Source: Trogon surrucura
Lineage: Eukaryota > Chordata > Aves > Trogoniformes > Trogonidae
Length of the DNA stretch: 64,000 bases
Assembly: GCA_020746105.1 (NCBI GenBank)
Contig: CM036658.1
Coordinates: 33,257,099-33,321,098 of the forward strand
Direction: 5' to 3'
The position numbers were made by a program, and so were the translations under genes. The notes below the pieces were generated by a model that was given only the letters and a program-made list of their open reading frames with translations, was not told the DNA's origin and searched no databases. This document shows positions 47,894-62,020 of this stretch, in pieces; position 1 is the first letter of the stretch; each line of letters begins with the position of its first letter.

Positions 47894-50800
47894 CATAAAA
47901 AACCAAACAAACAAGGAAACAAATATTAGAAATACCTGTCACTCTTTCCTGAGGAGCTCACCAAGGTGAATTCATGAGCATTCTTATTCAGTACTGCAGT
48001 TTTTGTCATTGCAATATTGTTTTCATGAAGTTCAGTAATTACAGATTGAATCTAGGCAAGGTTAGACTTTTAAGTACTTCTGCCCAGATTTCATATCATC
48101 AAACCATGCATTTTGCTGTTGCCAAACCTTGCAATTACTTAAAGGTTTTGAGTGCTCATTTCCAGGACTGAGAGAGCCTCTGGCTTCTATATAGCAGTGT
48201 ATTATGCCAGCCAGGCTACATTCTTTGCAACAGGTACAAATCCAGTTTTCTGCCTTTTGTAAGGGAAAAAGCAGAGCACAGGGATGTATTATTTACCACA
48301 CCAGTTTTTTGTTTACACAAAAAGCAAAACCAAAGATGTTTCAGGAAACTCAAATGTCTTGGTGTCAAATGTCTGAAGTGGTGAGGAGAGGAAGGGAAGC
48401 TGGGGTCTTCCTCGCGTTTCTGGGACTGTATCTGCAATGCACTCTGCTGCGTGAGATGTGACATTTCAGCGGAGCACCAAGAGACCAGGAAAATGCGGCG
48501 AACCATTTTAACAGGAAGTAAAATGAAAATTGAAAATGGAAAATCTTGGGTGTCTTTTCCTCCTGTGCTCTTTGCATACCACAACAAAAAAAAGATACAA
48601 TAAGGGTACTTCTCTCACACAAAGATTACTTTTCTTGCATTCTTCAAAGAAGGAAATTTATTAAAAAGTGTCCTCTTAAACATACTTTTGGCATATAATT
48701 CACAAAATACGCTATAAACACTTTTCTGATAAAAGACACAGAGAGATTGATTTTTTTCCCAAGGCGTCAGAGCCTGGGATTGGATTTGATCTTATAAATT
48801 CCAGTCTACTATTTTATCCACATGCGTTTTTCACAGCAAGTTTCATCTCTTTGATGCAAAGTCTCATCTTCTTTACTCATGGACAACTGGAAGACAAACG
48901 ACTTTTATGGCTTCATCAGCTTGATTAAGTTCTTAACCTTATCCAAAGGTTTTGTATTTATTGGGAAATAAAAGGAGGCATAGAAAGGCAGCGCTGGTAA
49001 ATCCTGTGCTCTCAGAGTCTCACAGGAAGTCGAGTGACCCTTGCTTGAGAAACACAAACCACAAAATGTAGGTGTGGTGTTTGTTGGTACATACTTTGCA
49101 TTCTTCTGTGAGGACTGATTGCATTTTGCATTGCTATGGTAAATCATGCCCACGTTTTCTAAGAAGATATCAACACTAACTCTCCTGAGAACGACCCGTT
49201 GGAGAAATATGCTGTGAGGGTTAGTATTTTGACTTCTGAATCCTGGAAAGCCCTGCCCTGGTGTTAATGGTTGCTGGTAAGAGGGAAGAAGTAGTGTTTT
49301 CAGGTGCAGCCGGCATTCATTGACATGTATGCTCAGAGTCAATAAAACTCTCTCTTGGATGGCACGGTCATATCTCTTTGTGGCTTCGCTTTAGTTTACC
49401 TGTTTGTTTGCTGTTTTCCCCTGAAGACAAGTCAACAATTGCATTAACTTTCTGATCTCAGTATAGGAATGTTTATATTAATTTCCTGGCATCAGCAGTG
49501 CTGTGATTTTTCATTTAAAATTGTCTGTGGGAGGAAGATCTTTAAGTAGTCCTGGTGGGTTTTTTTATTAAAAAGAGAGTGGGAAAAGCCCAAAATGAAG
49601 GGGGAAGAAGAGTAATATTTGCAGTAAATGAGCAGGTTATATTTGTATGGCTGCAAGGTCACAAAAGTTCAGGTTATGTCTTTTCAACTTTCAACTTTAC
49701 CTGTACGAATATTTCCTGAATGCAAAAGATGTAAAAGTGGCTTTAATGTGTTGGTCACAGTTAATTAACTATCCTAATTATAGCTGATATATCACATTGT
49801 TTTTGGCTAGCAGCTCCTAAGCTATTCAAGAGCACTCAATTCATCCACTATGAAAAGCAACGGTCAGAGTTCTCCTAAGAAGCTTGTTTAATAATCTGCA
49901 TTAGGCCAACGCATTTTGTCATGAAGATTTTCCGTGGGATCTCCTAGGTTTCAGGTGTTTTGGCAGGCCTAGTTCACCAAAAAGTCTTTAGAATTTTGTC
50001 TTAGTACTTAGGTTGATCCATTCGTATCTACATTCTTATTTACCTGCAGAATTAAATCCTGTGATACAGACTTCATCGGGTGGGTAATGAACAAGGCACA
50101 CAGCCTTCAACAATGAAAAGAAGATACTAGCAGCCTACAAGATGAAGATGCACATAGACAGGCTTGTTTCCATATGCTTGTTTGCATATCTGGCCATGGG
50201 AAATTTCAAATGTTCTGTGGAATGGCTGTTTCTCAGCAAAATCTGCATTTCTACCTTTAGCCATTTCATCTGCTTTGTGTTTGTAAACTAAGTCCTGCCG
50301 TGATCTTTGTTAGGGTCATGTCCAGATTCTTACTGAGGAACAGCATTTGTCATTTGCACTTTTTATGATTGCTATAAAAACGTACTAGCTGGTGAAATAT
50401 TAGCCATAGTACCTTGGTTTATTCTGGCTTAAGTCACTTTCAACCAGTGCAAAAATAACCAGACTTCAGAATTGTCAGTGCAAGAAGGTAAAATATAGAA
50501 AGAGGGGAAGCAAAATAGAGTTGCTCCCGTGACTGGTTATTGAGCAAGCTGCATCAGTAAGCTGAGGCGAAGCCATGGCATTATGTACTGTGCAGTCAAG
50601 GTTATATAGATGTTGTTAAAGCCACTGCTAAGTGGTGTATGTAATACATCATTTCGATGATTTTAAACAGATCTGCACTTTTACATTTTTTTTTAATTGG
50701 TGCCACATCTGTGTTAATTGTGTGCATGCAACAAATATAGTATAGTAACAAACTCCTCAGCAGAGCTGGAGCTCAGGTGTGTGTTTCTTGTTTGCCACGT

Positions 50801-51179
50801 ACTCGGTGAAACCAGCACTTTCGTACTTGTGTAGCTTTTATTCATGGCTGTCTATCACTTCACTGTCAAGAAAGACAAAATATTTGTGAGGAGATACATT
50901 TTCTCAGAGATTCTTTTTAACAAAACTACTGTTTCTGCTGTTATTTGTGCTGCAGTAGGACTTGCAGAACTGCGTTGTGACTATCTTCAGTACACTGAGT
51001 GGATGGGAAGCAGCACTGCGCTTCAGTTCTCTACTGCAAATAGCTGTAGAGGCAGGTCTTGCACAGTTCTCCCTGCATCCCGGTAATTCAGTTGTGTGGG
51101 ATTGCATCAGTGCTGAAGATAAAGTATTGGGGGTCACTGAGTCAGATTTGGGTTGATATAGATCTAACACTACTTCTTT

Positions 51180-51203
51180 ACAAACAAACAAACAAACAAA
51201 CAA
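51180..51203. repeat. (AAAC)n microsatellite
   Basis: Six tandem CAAA units, the last ending CAAG. Confidence 0.9.
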
Positions 51204-51475
51204 GTGTCAGGGTAAGTTAGCTGCTTGATCCATGTGGCTGGGTTTGTGTTTGTGATGGTTGTATGTACAAACAACTGCCATAAAAAAGCAAACTTGCCCA
51301 TGGCGTGCATACAGCCTCCCACTGTTCTGAGCAGCACTAGAGTATAGAAGTACCTTTTCAGTTTGTCACCGAGATAACATAAATGTAGAAAATAACAGAG
51401 CATTACTCTTTTGCCACTTTATCTCTTAGAGACTAGGCCTTGATCTTTGACTGAAAAACTGAAAATCCTTTTAGA

Positions 51476-51509
51476 AAAACTTAACCACAAGCAAAAACTT
51501 AACCACAGC
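51476..51509 (+). repeat. 18-base tandem duplication
   Basis: AAAAACTTAACCACAAGC is followed at once by AAAAACTTAACCACAGC, with one base missing in the second copy. Confidence 0.85.
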
Positions 51510-54500
51510 ATATCATATTTCAAGTGTTGCAAAGAGCTCACTTCAGGGAGCATTTTGGAGAAAACCTCTCAGTTTCATTTAGGGTGGTACCTTTATTTAT
51601 TACAGTTTTATCATGAGAGCATTCATAGCAGCTTCTGTATGAATTTATTCAGCAAAGTCTTGCTGAATGCCAAGGAGAGGTCAGGATGCCAAAGACAGGT
51701 AAGAGGAATCCCTCCTGACAGGGACAAAAGGGATTTCTTCTGAGCCAGGCTAAAACATAATAGCAAAAAAAGGCCAAACCTAAATTTACAGATGGTCTCT
51801 GATAGCTGCTTCTGGACTTGTGAAGCAGAGTCGAATGCCAGCAGTGGAAATAAAAACAAACTCAAGATTTGCAAGAAAGGGAGCGACCCTGCTGTGGTGA
51901 CGTGCTGTCCACCACTGACTCCTCCAGGGGCAGGAGTGGGAGGTTCAAAGGTTATCATCCTGTTTATCCTAATTGAGTTTGAACTAAGCTCTTGTCAAGA
52001 AGAAAGCCTCTTATTGAATTAGTTATTCAGTTCCTCAGGGTGCAAGTGGAATGGCTGTCATGCTGTCTTAGAGTCTGCTCAGTGGGCCCTTGAAGAGTAC
52101 AACTAAAGGATTTCTCTCAATTAAGCATCCCTCAGATGAACAGCAACAAGGAGACCTGAGAGACCTGTGTGCCTTTAGCTATCTAGTCTGTCTACTGGTG
52201 GGGCCAAACATGTTCAGGTACACAGCACCCTGGCAGGTCCTCTGCTTGTCCATGGAGCAGGGGCTGAGGGTAAGAATAATTTATTTTCATAATATTGTTA
52301 AACAAGCATAATGTGTAATCTTAAGAATGTACTGTAAAGGGATGCGGAAAACAAAGGATCTGTAGGGATGTGTGGTGTTTATTCCGCCATTGAGTATTCC
52401 CATGTTGCTCTTTCTGCAGGGAGCAAGTCAGAAGAAGTTATGTGGAAATACGTTGTGTGTGATTTTGTGTCTCTGGGGTTATATTCATACAGCAAATGTA
52501 TGTCACTGTACCTCTGTGTGTAGGGAAATATTGTTAATAATTTTAATTTCCTTAGCCCCTTCTACCCCTAGGCTTTTGAAAAGTTTATAGAGATGAATTA
52601 ATTAATTAAAAGATACATGTTAAGATGGGTTTGTAGCCTGGATAAGTTGAGTATTTTATTCAACATCATAGAGCAAGTCAGCAGCAGATAGGAGAATGAA
52701 ATCCAGGTCTTCTGATTCTGAGTCCAACTAGTTGCTTAATACTTGTTAGTTGTCTTTTAAATTGTATTTTCTGTAAGACGGCTAGCCTTGAGGACTCAAT
52801 GAAAGTGTAACAATTAACTACAGCAGTAGAATAACTGGAGGCAAGACTTATCACATCTGAAAAGCGTAAATGTAAATCAGCTTGACCTGTCATTATTTGT
52901 ACACTTACTTTTGCAGTACATTGCAGTATTCTTTTCAATGAAAGCAGTCTACTAGTCTCTGATGGCATTTAATATGAAAGAGTTACTTTGCAATTCAAAA
53001 ATACCTATTATGTTTCCTTAGGTCTCCTGATTTCGTCATAGGTCTTGAAATATCTGGTATGTTTTTTCTTTTCAAAAGTGCCAAATGCCAGAAATGCCTT
53101 TAATTTTTGAAAATAGGTTTCTATCGTAAAAAATGGCAAAGAAATACTGAAGAATATGGCTTCTAAATAGTACTCTCAGATTTGCCTATTTCTAACCAGA
53201 CTTCCCCTGAAAGAGGCAAATCAAAATTAAAATGATATTTGTGTCATTTTGTTTTTACTTGAATCTCATTAGCTTTTACGATTTTTGAAGATTGATCAGT
53301 CTTTCTAGAGAAGTGCATACTTGGAAAGAGAATGATCAAGGTCTGTATATACGGCTGTTTTTCTGTACAAAGGTAGCTTGAATTTGTTGTTGCTAAGTCC
53401 ATTTTGACTATTCCCTTTTTAATCCTTTTGTCTTAAGGGATCCAAACTGCACAGATTGTATAGATCACTTATCCGTTATTACGTAATCTTCTTTGAGATG
53501 GAGGTGGTGTCGAAAGGGTGGCACGAGGACTTCCAAGGTGCTAGTATTTGTGCAAATTCCTCTCTGGGATGGTTGTGGGATCTCTTTCAGCAGATACTTT
53601 AGGTTTTTAACTATGCCTTACCATATTATAAAAGCTTACTTATGGATAAATATAAATCTGCAATGTATGTGGTACTGTCTTTCACAATTAGCAAGTCTCT
53701 AAACACTGTGTTTTTGCAGCAGTTTCTCCCTTCTTTATTCTACCCAGTGTCTTAATCAAGCATTATTGGAAAAAAAAAAGAAATACTCAGAAAGTCCATG
53801 AAGTGCTTTTTTTTGTCCTGGTTCTATTTTGATAGACAGATCTGCAGTCATAAGTTACGGCGTATCTGAGACACCCAGTATATTACCAGAAGCCGTAGAT
53901 GAAAAGAAAATGTGGCCGTGTGTCTGACAGATCCCTGAAGGCATGGCATTCTTCATTGAATTGTATGCAGTGCAGAGCTGTTCGAGCACTAGAGCGATGA
54001 TAATAAATTTTGGATGTTCGGATCCAAATGCATTAAGGTGTCAGAAAGCAGAATGCCAGCATTGGCTGCAGTTCAGTCTCTGGGCTTCAATTCAGGGTAT
54101 TGCCTAAGCCAACAATTAAATAGGGTGCCTCAGGAACACTCACATCAAATGAAATCAAGTGCCCACTTTCTGTCAAAAAGGTTAAAAGATTAAATACCTT
54201 TACTGTCCTTGTCGTACAATCTTGTGGTTGTGATACCAGCTCAAACAGGAATATATGTATTTCGGGTCTAATTAAAATCCATGGAGCAGAGATGGTTTCC
54301 CCCTAATAAGTGATACTGCACCCCCCATATCGATGAAGTCATGCCTGCTGTGGCTATGCCAGGCTATGAAATCATAGCTTGCTGTCCACATACCGTGCGT
54401 TCATTACACATGTGCATGGACAACTGTCCAGGATCAAGCTGGGAAGTGTTATATACAGCTGTGCTCAGAAGATGTGAATTCCACAGGACTTTCTCTGGGT

Positions 54501-55417
54501 TGTGCTAGGGCGCTTTGAAACCTCAAATGTGAACGCAATGTGGAAGCTGTCCGTAACCTCTAGTTCACAGTTCTGCCTTGTACGTGTTGCAGATACAGCT
54601 TAATGTAAATATTTGTTTCTGTAGTTTGCATTTCTCTGTTGCAGTAGCTAATTTAGTGAAACCAGTGATAAATTTCACATTACCTTTTGCCTATGCAGGC
54701 ACTGCTGTACATTAATATTCATTAAATCGTATTAATTAGACAACTGATGAGAGTACACTGTTGACCTTTCTGTAGGAAGGCTGCAGCATTTCATCTCTAC
54801 TTTTAGGTGAGCTTGTGGTCCAGCCAAAATCACCACTTACGATTTCATGCTTGGAGGACTATCCAGCTCACTTTTTACTTGCGTGAAAGCTGTGGTCAGC
54901 ATCCGGGCTTACAGCCTCCTCCTGCTGAAGTCAGTGGCAAAACTCTCCTTGGTTTGAGTGGGTGTCAGGCTGGGTGTACAAAGATAATGTAACAGTATTT
55001 TGGAGGTACTATTTATAGTGATTCCAAAAGTGGAGAGGTTTTGCTGAAGCATTATTGCTAGGGGCTTTGGAGTGAGCACAGATACGATTAGTGAAAAGGC
55101 AGGGCCACCTCTACAGTCTCTTGGTACATAGCAGAACTGTTCTAAGATTAATTAGGGGCACATTTAGGCAGTGCAGTATTACTAGTAATTTGATTTAATG
55201 AATGCTGCTCATTTATAAAGCTGTAATTTGTGCTCAGCCTTTAGGAAGTAAGGGGGAACTGCAAGAACATAAATTCCCTAAAGCAGAATCACAGCCTTTC
55301 CAGGTGTGTGACTAAAGGACATCATAAGCCTTACCAGAAAAAAAAATACAAGACTGCAAATTACTAAAATTCTGCAGTTGCTCTGTCACATTTGGCATTC
55401 TGAATTTTACTGAACTG

Positions 55418-55479
55418 TTGAGTGCTGCATGTTTTACATTTAAAGTACATTTGAGTGCTACATGTTTTGAATTTAAGAT
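55418..55479 (+). repeat. 33-base tandem duplication
   Basis: A unit beginning TTGAGTGCTGCATGTTTT at 55418 is repeated from 55451 as TTGAGTGCTACATGTTTT, with a few later changes. The period of 33 keeps frame, so the minus-strand frame shows a repeated peptide (NVKHAAL), which is not evidence of coding. Confidence 0.85.
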
Positions 55480-58400
55480 CAGATAAAACTGAAAAAGTCT
55501 TGTTGGTAAAAGTAGATGTGATCCTTCAATTATGTCGGGTTGCATTTTGCTTGGCTTAGTGGTGTTTTTTCTTTATACAGCAGTTTGTTCTAGCGTCTCT
55601 AGATTTTAGTACTTTATTAGGTGATGTGACAAAGGCAAGATGTGGAAGAAATATGGAAGTTATTTTTTACATGCAAATAATCTGCTTCTAGTTGATGGTT
55701 CCCAGATTGCAACTACCACCTATTAACCTCAGCACCAAAAGCAAGAAAATTTTCATACCTAACCAAAACTGTTCTCGTTACGTCTTCAGTGATTCAGATG
55801 AATTGACTCTTGGCTTGTTCTCTTCGGAGTACAGAGCTGATGCAATTTCCTGGCATTTTTCAGGAAGGAGTCTCTTGAGAGTGATATCTAACATTGCTCT
55901 CCAGTCCTTACAAGAACCTGTGTTCTCAGGCAAATAAATAACGCTGCACAGTGAAAAATAATCATCTTGTCTTACAACTGAAGTGTTTTCAGACTGGTAA
56001 TTTGTCTTGGTAACACGTAAATACAAAAACATCCTAGGAGGAGCTGACTACGCTTAACATTATGCTGTAGCAGAAGATTACTCTCTTGATTGCATAGATT
56101 TGGATCAGGTACTTCCAGTCCTCTTCTCAGTATACAAGGTTGTAGCAAAGCACCTCAGTGTCCAACAAAATAAACAGAAGGGAAGACAATGAAAGCCCAG
56201 CATGGCTGGATGGTACTTGCTTGCTCATAAGTGATTCTGTCCTTTCTGTACTGCCAGGTTTTTTGGTTCTGTTCTGAGTGTTGGAGCAGTTAGCATTTCT
56301 CTGAAACTCTCAATTTGTGCAATTGAAGGAGCACAAAAGAATTTCACCTTGATTTAAAAATAATTAAAGATGAGTTTCTAGCTTTTTCGGGTTGCGGAGA
56401 AAAGCTTCCAGAAAAGTTACACTGACCTGAGGCCTTAAAAAGCATGAGAAAGAGTACTAAATAGCTACATTTTTGTGCTTTTAAATTGTATTTCTTGGCT
56501 TTCTGGGACTTCAGTAATGACATCAGAGCAGATGGAATTAGTTTTATTACTGTATGACTGAGGAGGTTTAGTACCATCAAGTGCCAGTAAATGCCAGGAA
56601 TACCTGTTTGTGCACATTATTGTAGTAACATGGGTCATTTTATCTCTGCTGTTGGTAATCACTCTGCTACAAAACACTCTTAAACCACTTCTAGATTGTT
56701 GTGTCTGTTGCTATGTGAGTCCATAATTCTGCCTTTCAAAAGTGCTGCCACTTCTCTTCAACTTCCATTTTCCCTCTTAGTCTTTAGTCATCTAATGTTG
56801 TCCTCGTGCAACACAGGTCTGCTCAAGGTATAGAAGCACTCTTGGCCCCTTGTTTTTCATATGAGCAACTAAGTGTTTTTAATAGATTGAAGAAGAAGCT
56901 TGTGGGAATAGGATTTAAATAGTTGTCCTTTAAGGAGTTCGAGGTGATGTTTCCAGGCTACCGTTCGGCAGAAGACATTTACAGGTTTCTCTTGAGAACT
57001 ACAAATGCTATTTTATAATTACATTTGGGGAGTGCAGGGGGTAAAAAGAAAAAAAAAGAGAGAATTCTTAAACAACCAGCATTTTCTTGTACTTTCCATA
57101 TCTTGGAATTTAAATCCTGTAGGAATCAGAATTTTGAAATAAGATTTTTGGTGACGTTAGAAAACAAATATACAAGCCAGCATGTACTTTAGATGCAAGA
57201 TCATTAACTGAGTGGAAGAGGTAAGGTTCCGCATTCAAGTCTTGTGATATTTATCTGGTTGCCCTTGAGCATCTCAGCCCAGCAATTTAATACTAAGAAA
57301 TCTTGCTCTGAGATTAAAGAAATGCAAGTGAGCAAAAACCATTGATTTGAATTAGTAATCTGGGACCCCAATATGTAATTTAGAGAAGCATCTTCTAACA
57401 ACAAGAAGGCCTGATTATTTGTATAATTTTTTACTTTCTAGGTTGCAGTAATACTCCTTGCTAATTTTCAGCAATGTATTTTTAACTGTGTACCTCAGAA
57501 CTGAAACTTCTATTTCTTTCAGGGCCTTAAGTGCCTTTTGACTTTTCTAATTATTTCCTTCATGGTAAAATATATCTGCTCTGATAAGGGGCATCATTGC
57601 TGGCCAGATGAGAGATATTGTCCTCAGCATACCAGCATCAGTCAGCTTGGAGAATGCTGGTTAATTTTTGAATGCAGCATCAGAGCAAATCAGAGAATAG
57701 TCTAGGCACCAAAGCATGAATTTTACTGACACTAATAAAAATCAGGAAACCTGAAGCCAAGAAATGAGAGTTCCAGACATCCACAGAACTTAATGCAAAC
57801 ATCAAAAACTTGTTTAACACGCTGCAGAATATCATGCATTCATCTCTGCTGAGCTCAACCTGGATTTAGAATTTAAATCTTAACACCCTTGTAGGAATCC
57901 CAGTCACTTGTCTGCCAGTGGGGCAGAAAGGAAATAATAAAGGAGGCAACAGACCCTAGAAATGGTGGAAGAATGGAAGAACTTGAGACAAAGGGAGGTG
58001 AAAAAGAGGGATAAACACACCCATGCATGCAGAAACAGAAATTACAGGAAGGTCATATGTGAAGTGAAGGTCCCAGTGCCCTTAACATTAAGTGAGTGGA
58101 GAAAGAAGGAGTGATGCTGTCAGGAGATTCCCTGATGGGTAACCAGAAGCTGGCCAGCAGAAATGTCTTAGTCTGTTTTGAGCTCACCACCATGTTCTCT
58201 CTATTCATTCAGTGAGAAACATTATCAGAACCATTTCTCAAGACAGTTAAACTGTATGTTTAAGCATGCTGCTGTGTACCGTCACTGCCTTTGCCTGGCA
58301 GAAATAAGAACCGTATTCTAATGATGTGTTCGTAATTTATTCTGGGCCCTTTTGGCAGAAATTGTAAATCATAGAAACTTTACTCTAGTTCCTATTAGAA

Positions 58401-61400
58401 GATCCTTGCTCATTTTGTGCTGGGAAAGCATACCTGGACTTAAGGACAAAAAATGGAGCTTTTGCTGAAGTCAATTTTTATCATAATTCCTGGAAGAAGA
58501 ACTTGTCCAAGGCATGGCAGTCACTAGGGAAAAAAGTTCTTGAGCAACGTCACTGTAAAATACATCATTAATCATAACCCACCCACTTCCAGGCTCCGTA
58601 TCACCAGACACTTCATTGGAGGAAGGAACAGTACTGTTGGTATTCATGACTCATTATATTCATAGGTTATAAGTTAAAGAGTCAGCTCTGATCACATTAT
58701 GACTGGCATTCGTTGTGACGTAGACCACTGGATATCCTAAATTGACTTCTGTTTGGGTTAGAGCTTATCTTTTAGAAAAACATCCAGTTTTGATTCCACA
58801 TGTCCTGCAAGGGAGCCTTTATTACAGCCTGTATTAAATTGTTCCCTGTGTTAATTATATTCACTCCTAACAGCTTCCTGTTAGAAGATATCCATTATTT
58901 TACTCTTGGTCTCCCTGAACACTCGTCAGTGCAGTTAGAAATGTCTTGTGTTCCTTTGTTTTCTGAGAAGTTGGATTTGTCTGAAGATTGTTGAATGCTG
59001 ACTTTTTTCCTTGAGAGAAATTCTGATTTATGACTTCAATTACACTCTGTCTAACCATCTGCAAAACCTTCTCAGTGTCTTCCTTCAAGTCTCACCCTTA
59101 GTGTGATGGCAACACACACCTGTATCTGGGAACAGTAATGCTGATGGTGTTTACATGGCCTCTGCTTTTCATCCATAATACTTTTGCCTTGTTGTTGCCT
59201 GATACTGCACCTTACCTTCATGTGTCCATGTCTTTGCTTAGCTCTGTTTGGAAACTGTGACCAGGTTATTACTGCTGTGTTAAAACTAGAATCTTTTCCA
59301 GTACATTGAGGTCCACAGCAGTGTCTAGAGCTTCTAAGCATTAATCAGATTTCGTGATGAAATGGTCAAGACAAGGTGTCTCAGAGTTCTGTTTGTGATT
59401 TTGGCATAATTTGAGTAATGTACTTACATTACTTTTTTTTTTACACTGTAAAATTCAAATGTGTGTTGACATCAGAGTCTTGCATCCTCATCCTCTGGGA
59501 TGGATGAGGACTGTGACCAGTCACATGCCTCCCTTTCTGCAGGTTTAGGGATGAACTCAGCAGGCATGTGGACTCCAGACTGTGTTACTAGCCCAAAATG
59601 GTACTTCTGCCAAACCCAGGAATGAGGTTTGTGTGTGCAAAACAGCGTGCTGAAGGTCTGCAACATGCAGCTGTGAGTCTGGGTGAGCTCAACTTTGAAG
59701 ACGTAGCCCTGGTTACACTGCAGGTTTCAGCAGTGCTTCTGTCATAGCTGTCTGTCGCATCACCTCACAAAGCTATGGTCTTTTTTTATCCTTTTTGAGG
59801 CCACACTAATTGGTAAGAAGAGCTGTCAGTGCTAACGCAACGATAAGCACATTAGCCAGGTTCTTATGTAGTCGGTTGTTGAGATGTCCACGGCTCCCTA
59901 ATTTACCTTTGAGTAAGTTCTGCTCATCTGACTTACACAGCAAAGCTTTGTCCGGGTGTGTTTTTGGAAGTTATCAACTGACATAATATGAAATACTTCT
60001 TTATGCATGCCTATTCAAAATTCAAAGTTGGAAGGTGTAGCCAAGCAGGGCAGTGCCCACTGAGCAGAGTACCAGGGTGTTCTGAAAACCGTTCATGGGT
60101 GGAAGAACAACATGTTCTTCCCGTGGCCTTACAGAAAAACCCAGAGGTCCCACCTAGGTCAAGATGACTTACCCTTCTGCAAGCTGAGTACTTCTCCTAG
60201 TCAACAACATGAATAATGATTGTCCTTGGTTTGGAGGAATGTCAGCTTCTTGAACTGTTGTGTGGGTGTTTTAAATTCAGCCATCGGCAAACTTTTAAAG
60301 TGGTGTGGGTAATGTTCTTCTGAGGTTGCGGTGAAAATTAAGTAGCACTGTACACCTTTCCTTTCAGAGTCTGAAGTTTATCAACAGTTAGGGGTTATGT
60401 TGGTGATCGAATTGTTCCTCTGGTATATGTTTTATTTTTCCTTTTGACTTGCGGAGTTGAACACTTGAAATTCAGCATTTGAATCTGAATGTGTACATGT
60501 CAGTAATGTCTAGGTATATCAGCCCCAGAAACCACTTTTTAAGGTGTCAGGGTCTGAGTCTTGAGAGTTTAATCACCAGGGTTCCAGCATTTTTGTTTTA
60601 AAGGCTTGGTCTGCAGTGTTTGTGGTTCCAAAAAACAATGATCTCTGCTTTCAATACATCTGGAGCTGGTCCAGGTCGCCACTGTTGTCCATTTGCAAGC
60701 AGCCGCTCACCATTCCAAAAGAGAGGCTGTTTCCCACGTTCGTCCCACTTGCAAACAGCAAAACAACTTGGTTTTCTTCAAGTGGCTTTTTTTCAGTGAG
60801 TGACTTTTTAATGATACATTTGTATCCTTGTCTTCACAGCATTGTTGAAAGTTCATGGTGATTTTGAAGTGGTGCTATGATTACGGGTTTAATTTTATTT
60901 TCCTTTTAATACTAGACCTACTAAGAGGATTTTTTTTTCACCTGTGATGTAAGAAATGTTAAATGCTATCTGATGAAAATGCATTCGTTATTTATAGGTA
61001 AATCCAATTATTCAGTTAGTTAATGGGTTTTAAAAATAGCTGTAAGAAGCGTTTATTCATATATCTGCCAGCTACTGACTGCTACTTTCCCTCATCAAAA
61101 ATACCCATTCTGTTTAATTGGTTGGTGGGTATTCAGCTTTGTGAAAGGAAAACCAGACCTGTTAACATAGCTTTATCTTACATGTTGTAGATAGCAGACA
61201 AATCAGTGCTTATTGAGCCACCCTGTAATTGCATTAGTCTGTAAACTTCTGGTGGCCTGGTTTGCTCTCTTATCAAACTGAATGGGAAGAGTTGGAGACA
61301 TGCTTGGATACTTGCACTTGTAGATTAGAGATTTCCTTTTTTGGAGATCTGCTTTACTGGCGCTTTTTTTCATTACAAATGAGACATGCTTTTGGTCTGG

Positions 61401-61980
61401 TGTTATTTTTTGTTCTGCCAGAAAACTGTAATGCATTAAGTCCTGCATGTAAAAAATGTTCGTTTGTTCTAAGCTAAATTTATTTATAGCTCACAGCTCT
61501 CACATGATGAGGACTGCCAGCTTTAAGTCATCATGAAGAATACAAATTGAGTTCTGAGATTAGGTCTTGTATTTATTTTTCTGGTTATAGTAACTTATTT
61601 AGGTCCCTGCCTTATTTTGTATGTGTCTATTTTGATAAATGTTATTCAGCTCATAGAGTACACACAGCTCTGCTGTCTGTCATTTACTGAGTTGCAAAGC
61701 TTATAAAAAGAAAAATAAAACGCATTTTTATCCTCCTCATAAAAGTTTTCTTTGAACGAGCAAGTTCTTGTTAACCTTTCTGACAGAAAGGGAAACCACC
61801 AAAACTAACATGCCAGTTGCGGGGAGGAGGGGAAAGTGCTGTATCTTTTTTTTGTTTTGTGAAAATGAGCTTGAGATTTTTCCCAGCATCCCAAGTTCCA
61901 AAGCTTCTGCATCAAAATGAGAGAAGCTACCCCGTGGTCAGTAAAGTCAGACAGGTGCCTAAGTGTATTTTGGGAGCCTA

Positions 61981-62020
61981 GGGCAAGGAGAAGAAGTTTT
62001 GGGCAAGGAGAAGGAGTTTT
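61981..62020 (+). repeat. 20-base tandem duplication
   Basis: GGGCAAGGAGAAGAAGTTTT is followed directly by a copy with one A-to-G change. It is a recent-looking slippage duplication. Confidence 0.9.

Noticed and set aside
47496..47942. 148-codon minus-strand open frame
   Set aside because: Its middle is a serine/threonine-rich translation of the GTA triplet repeat, with no domain or splice context.
48905..49342. 145-codon minus-strand open frame
   Set aside because: No motif, signal or flanking splice pair was seen, and the length is within chance for 64 kb of six-frame sequence.
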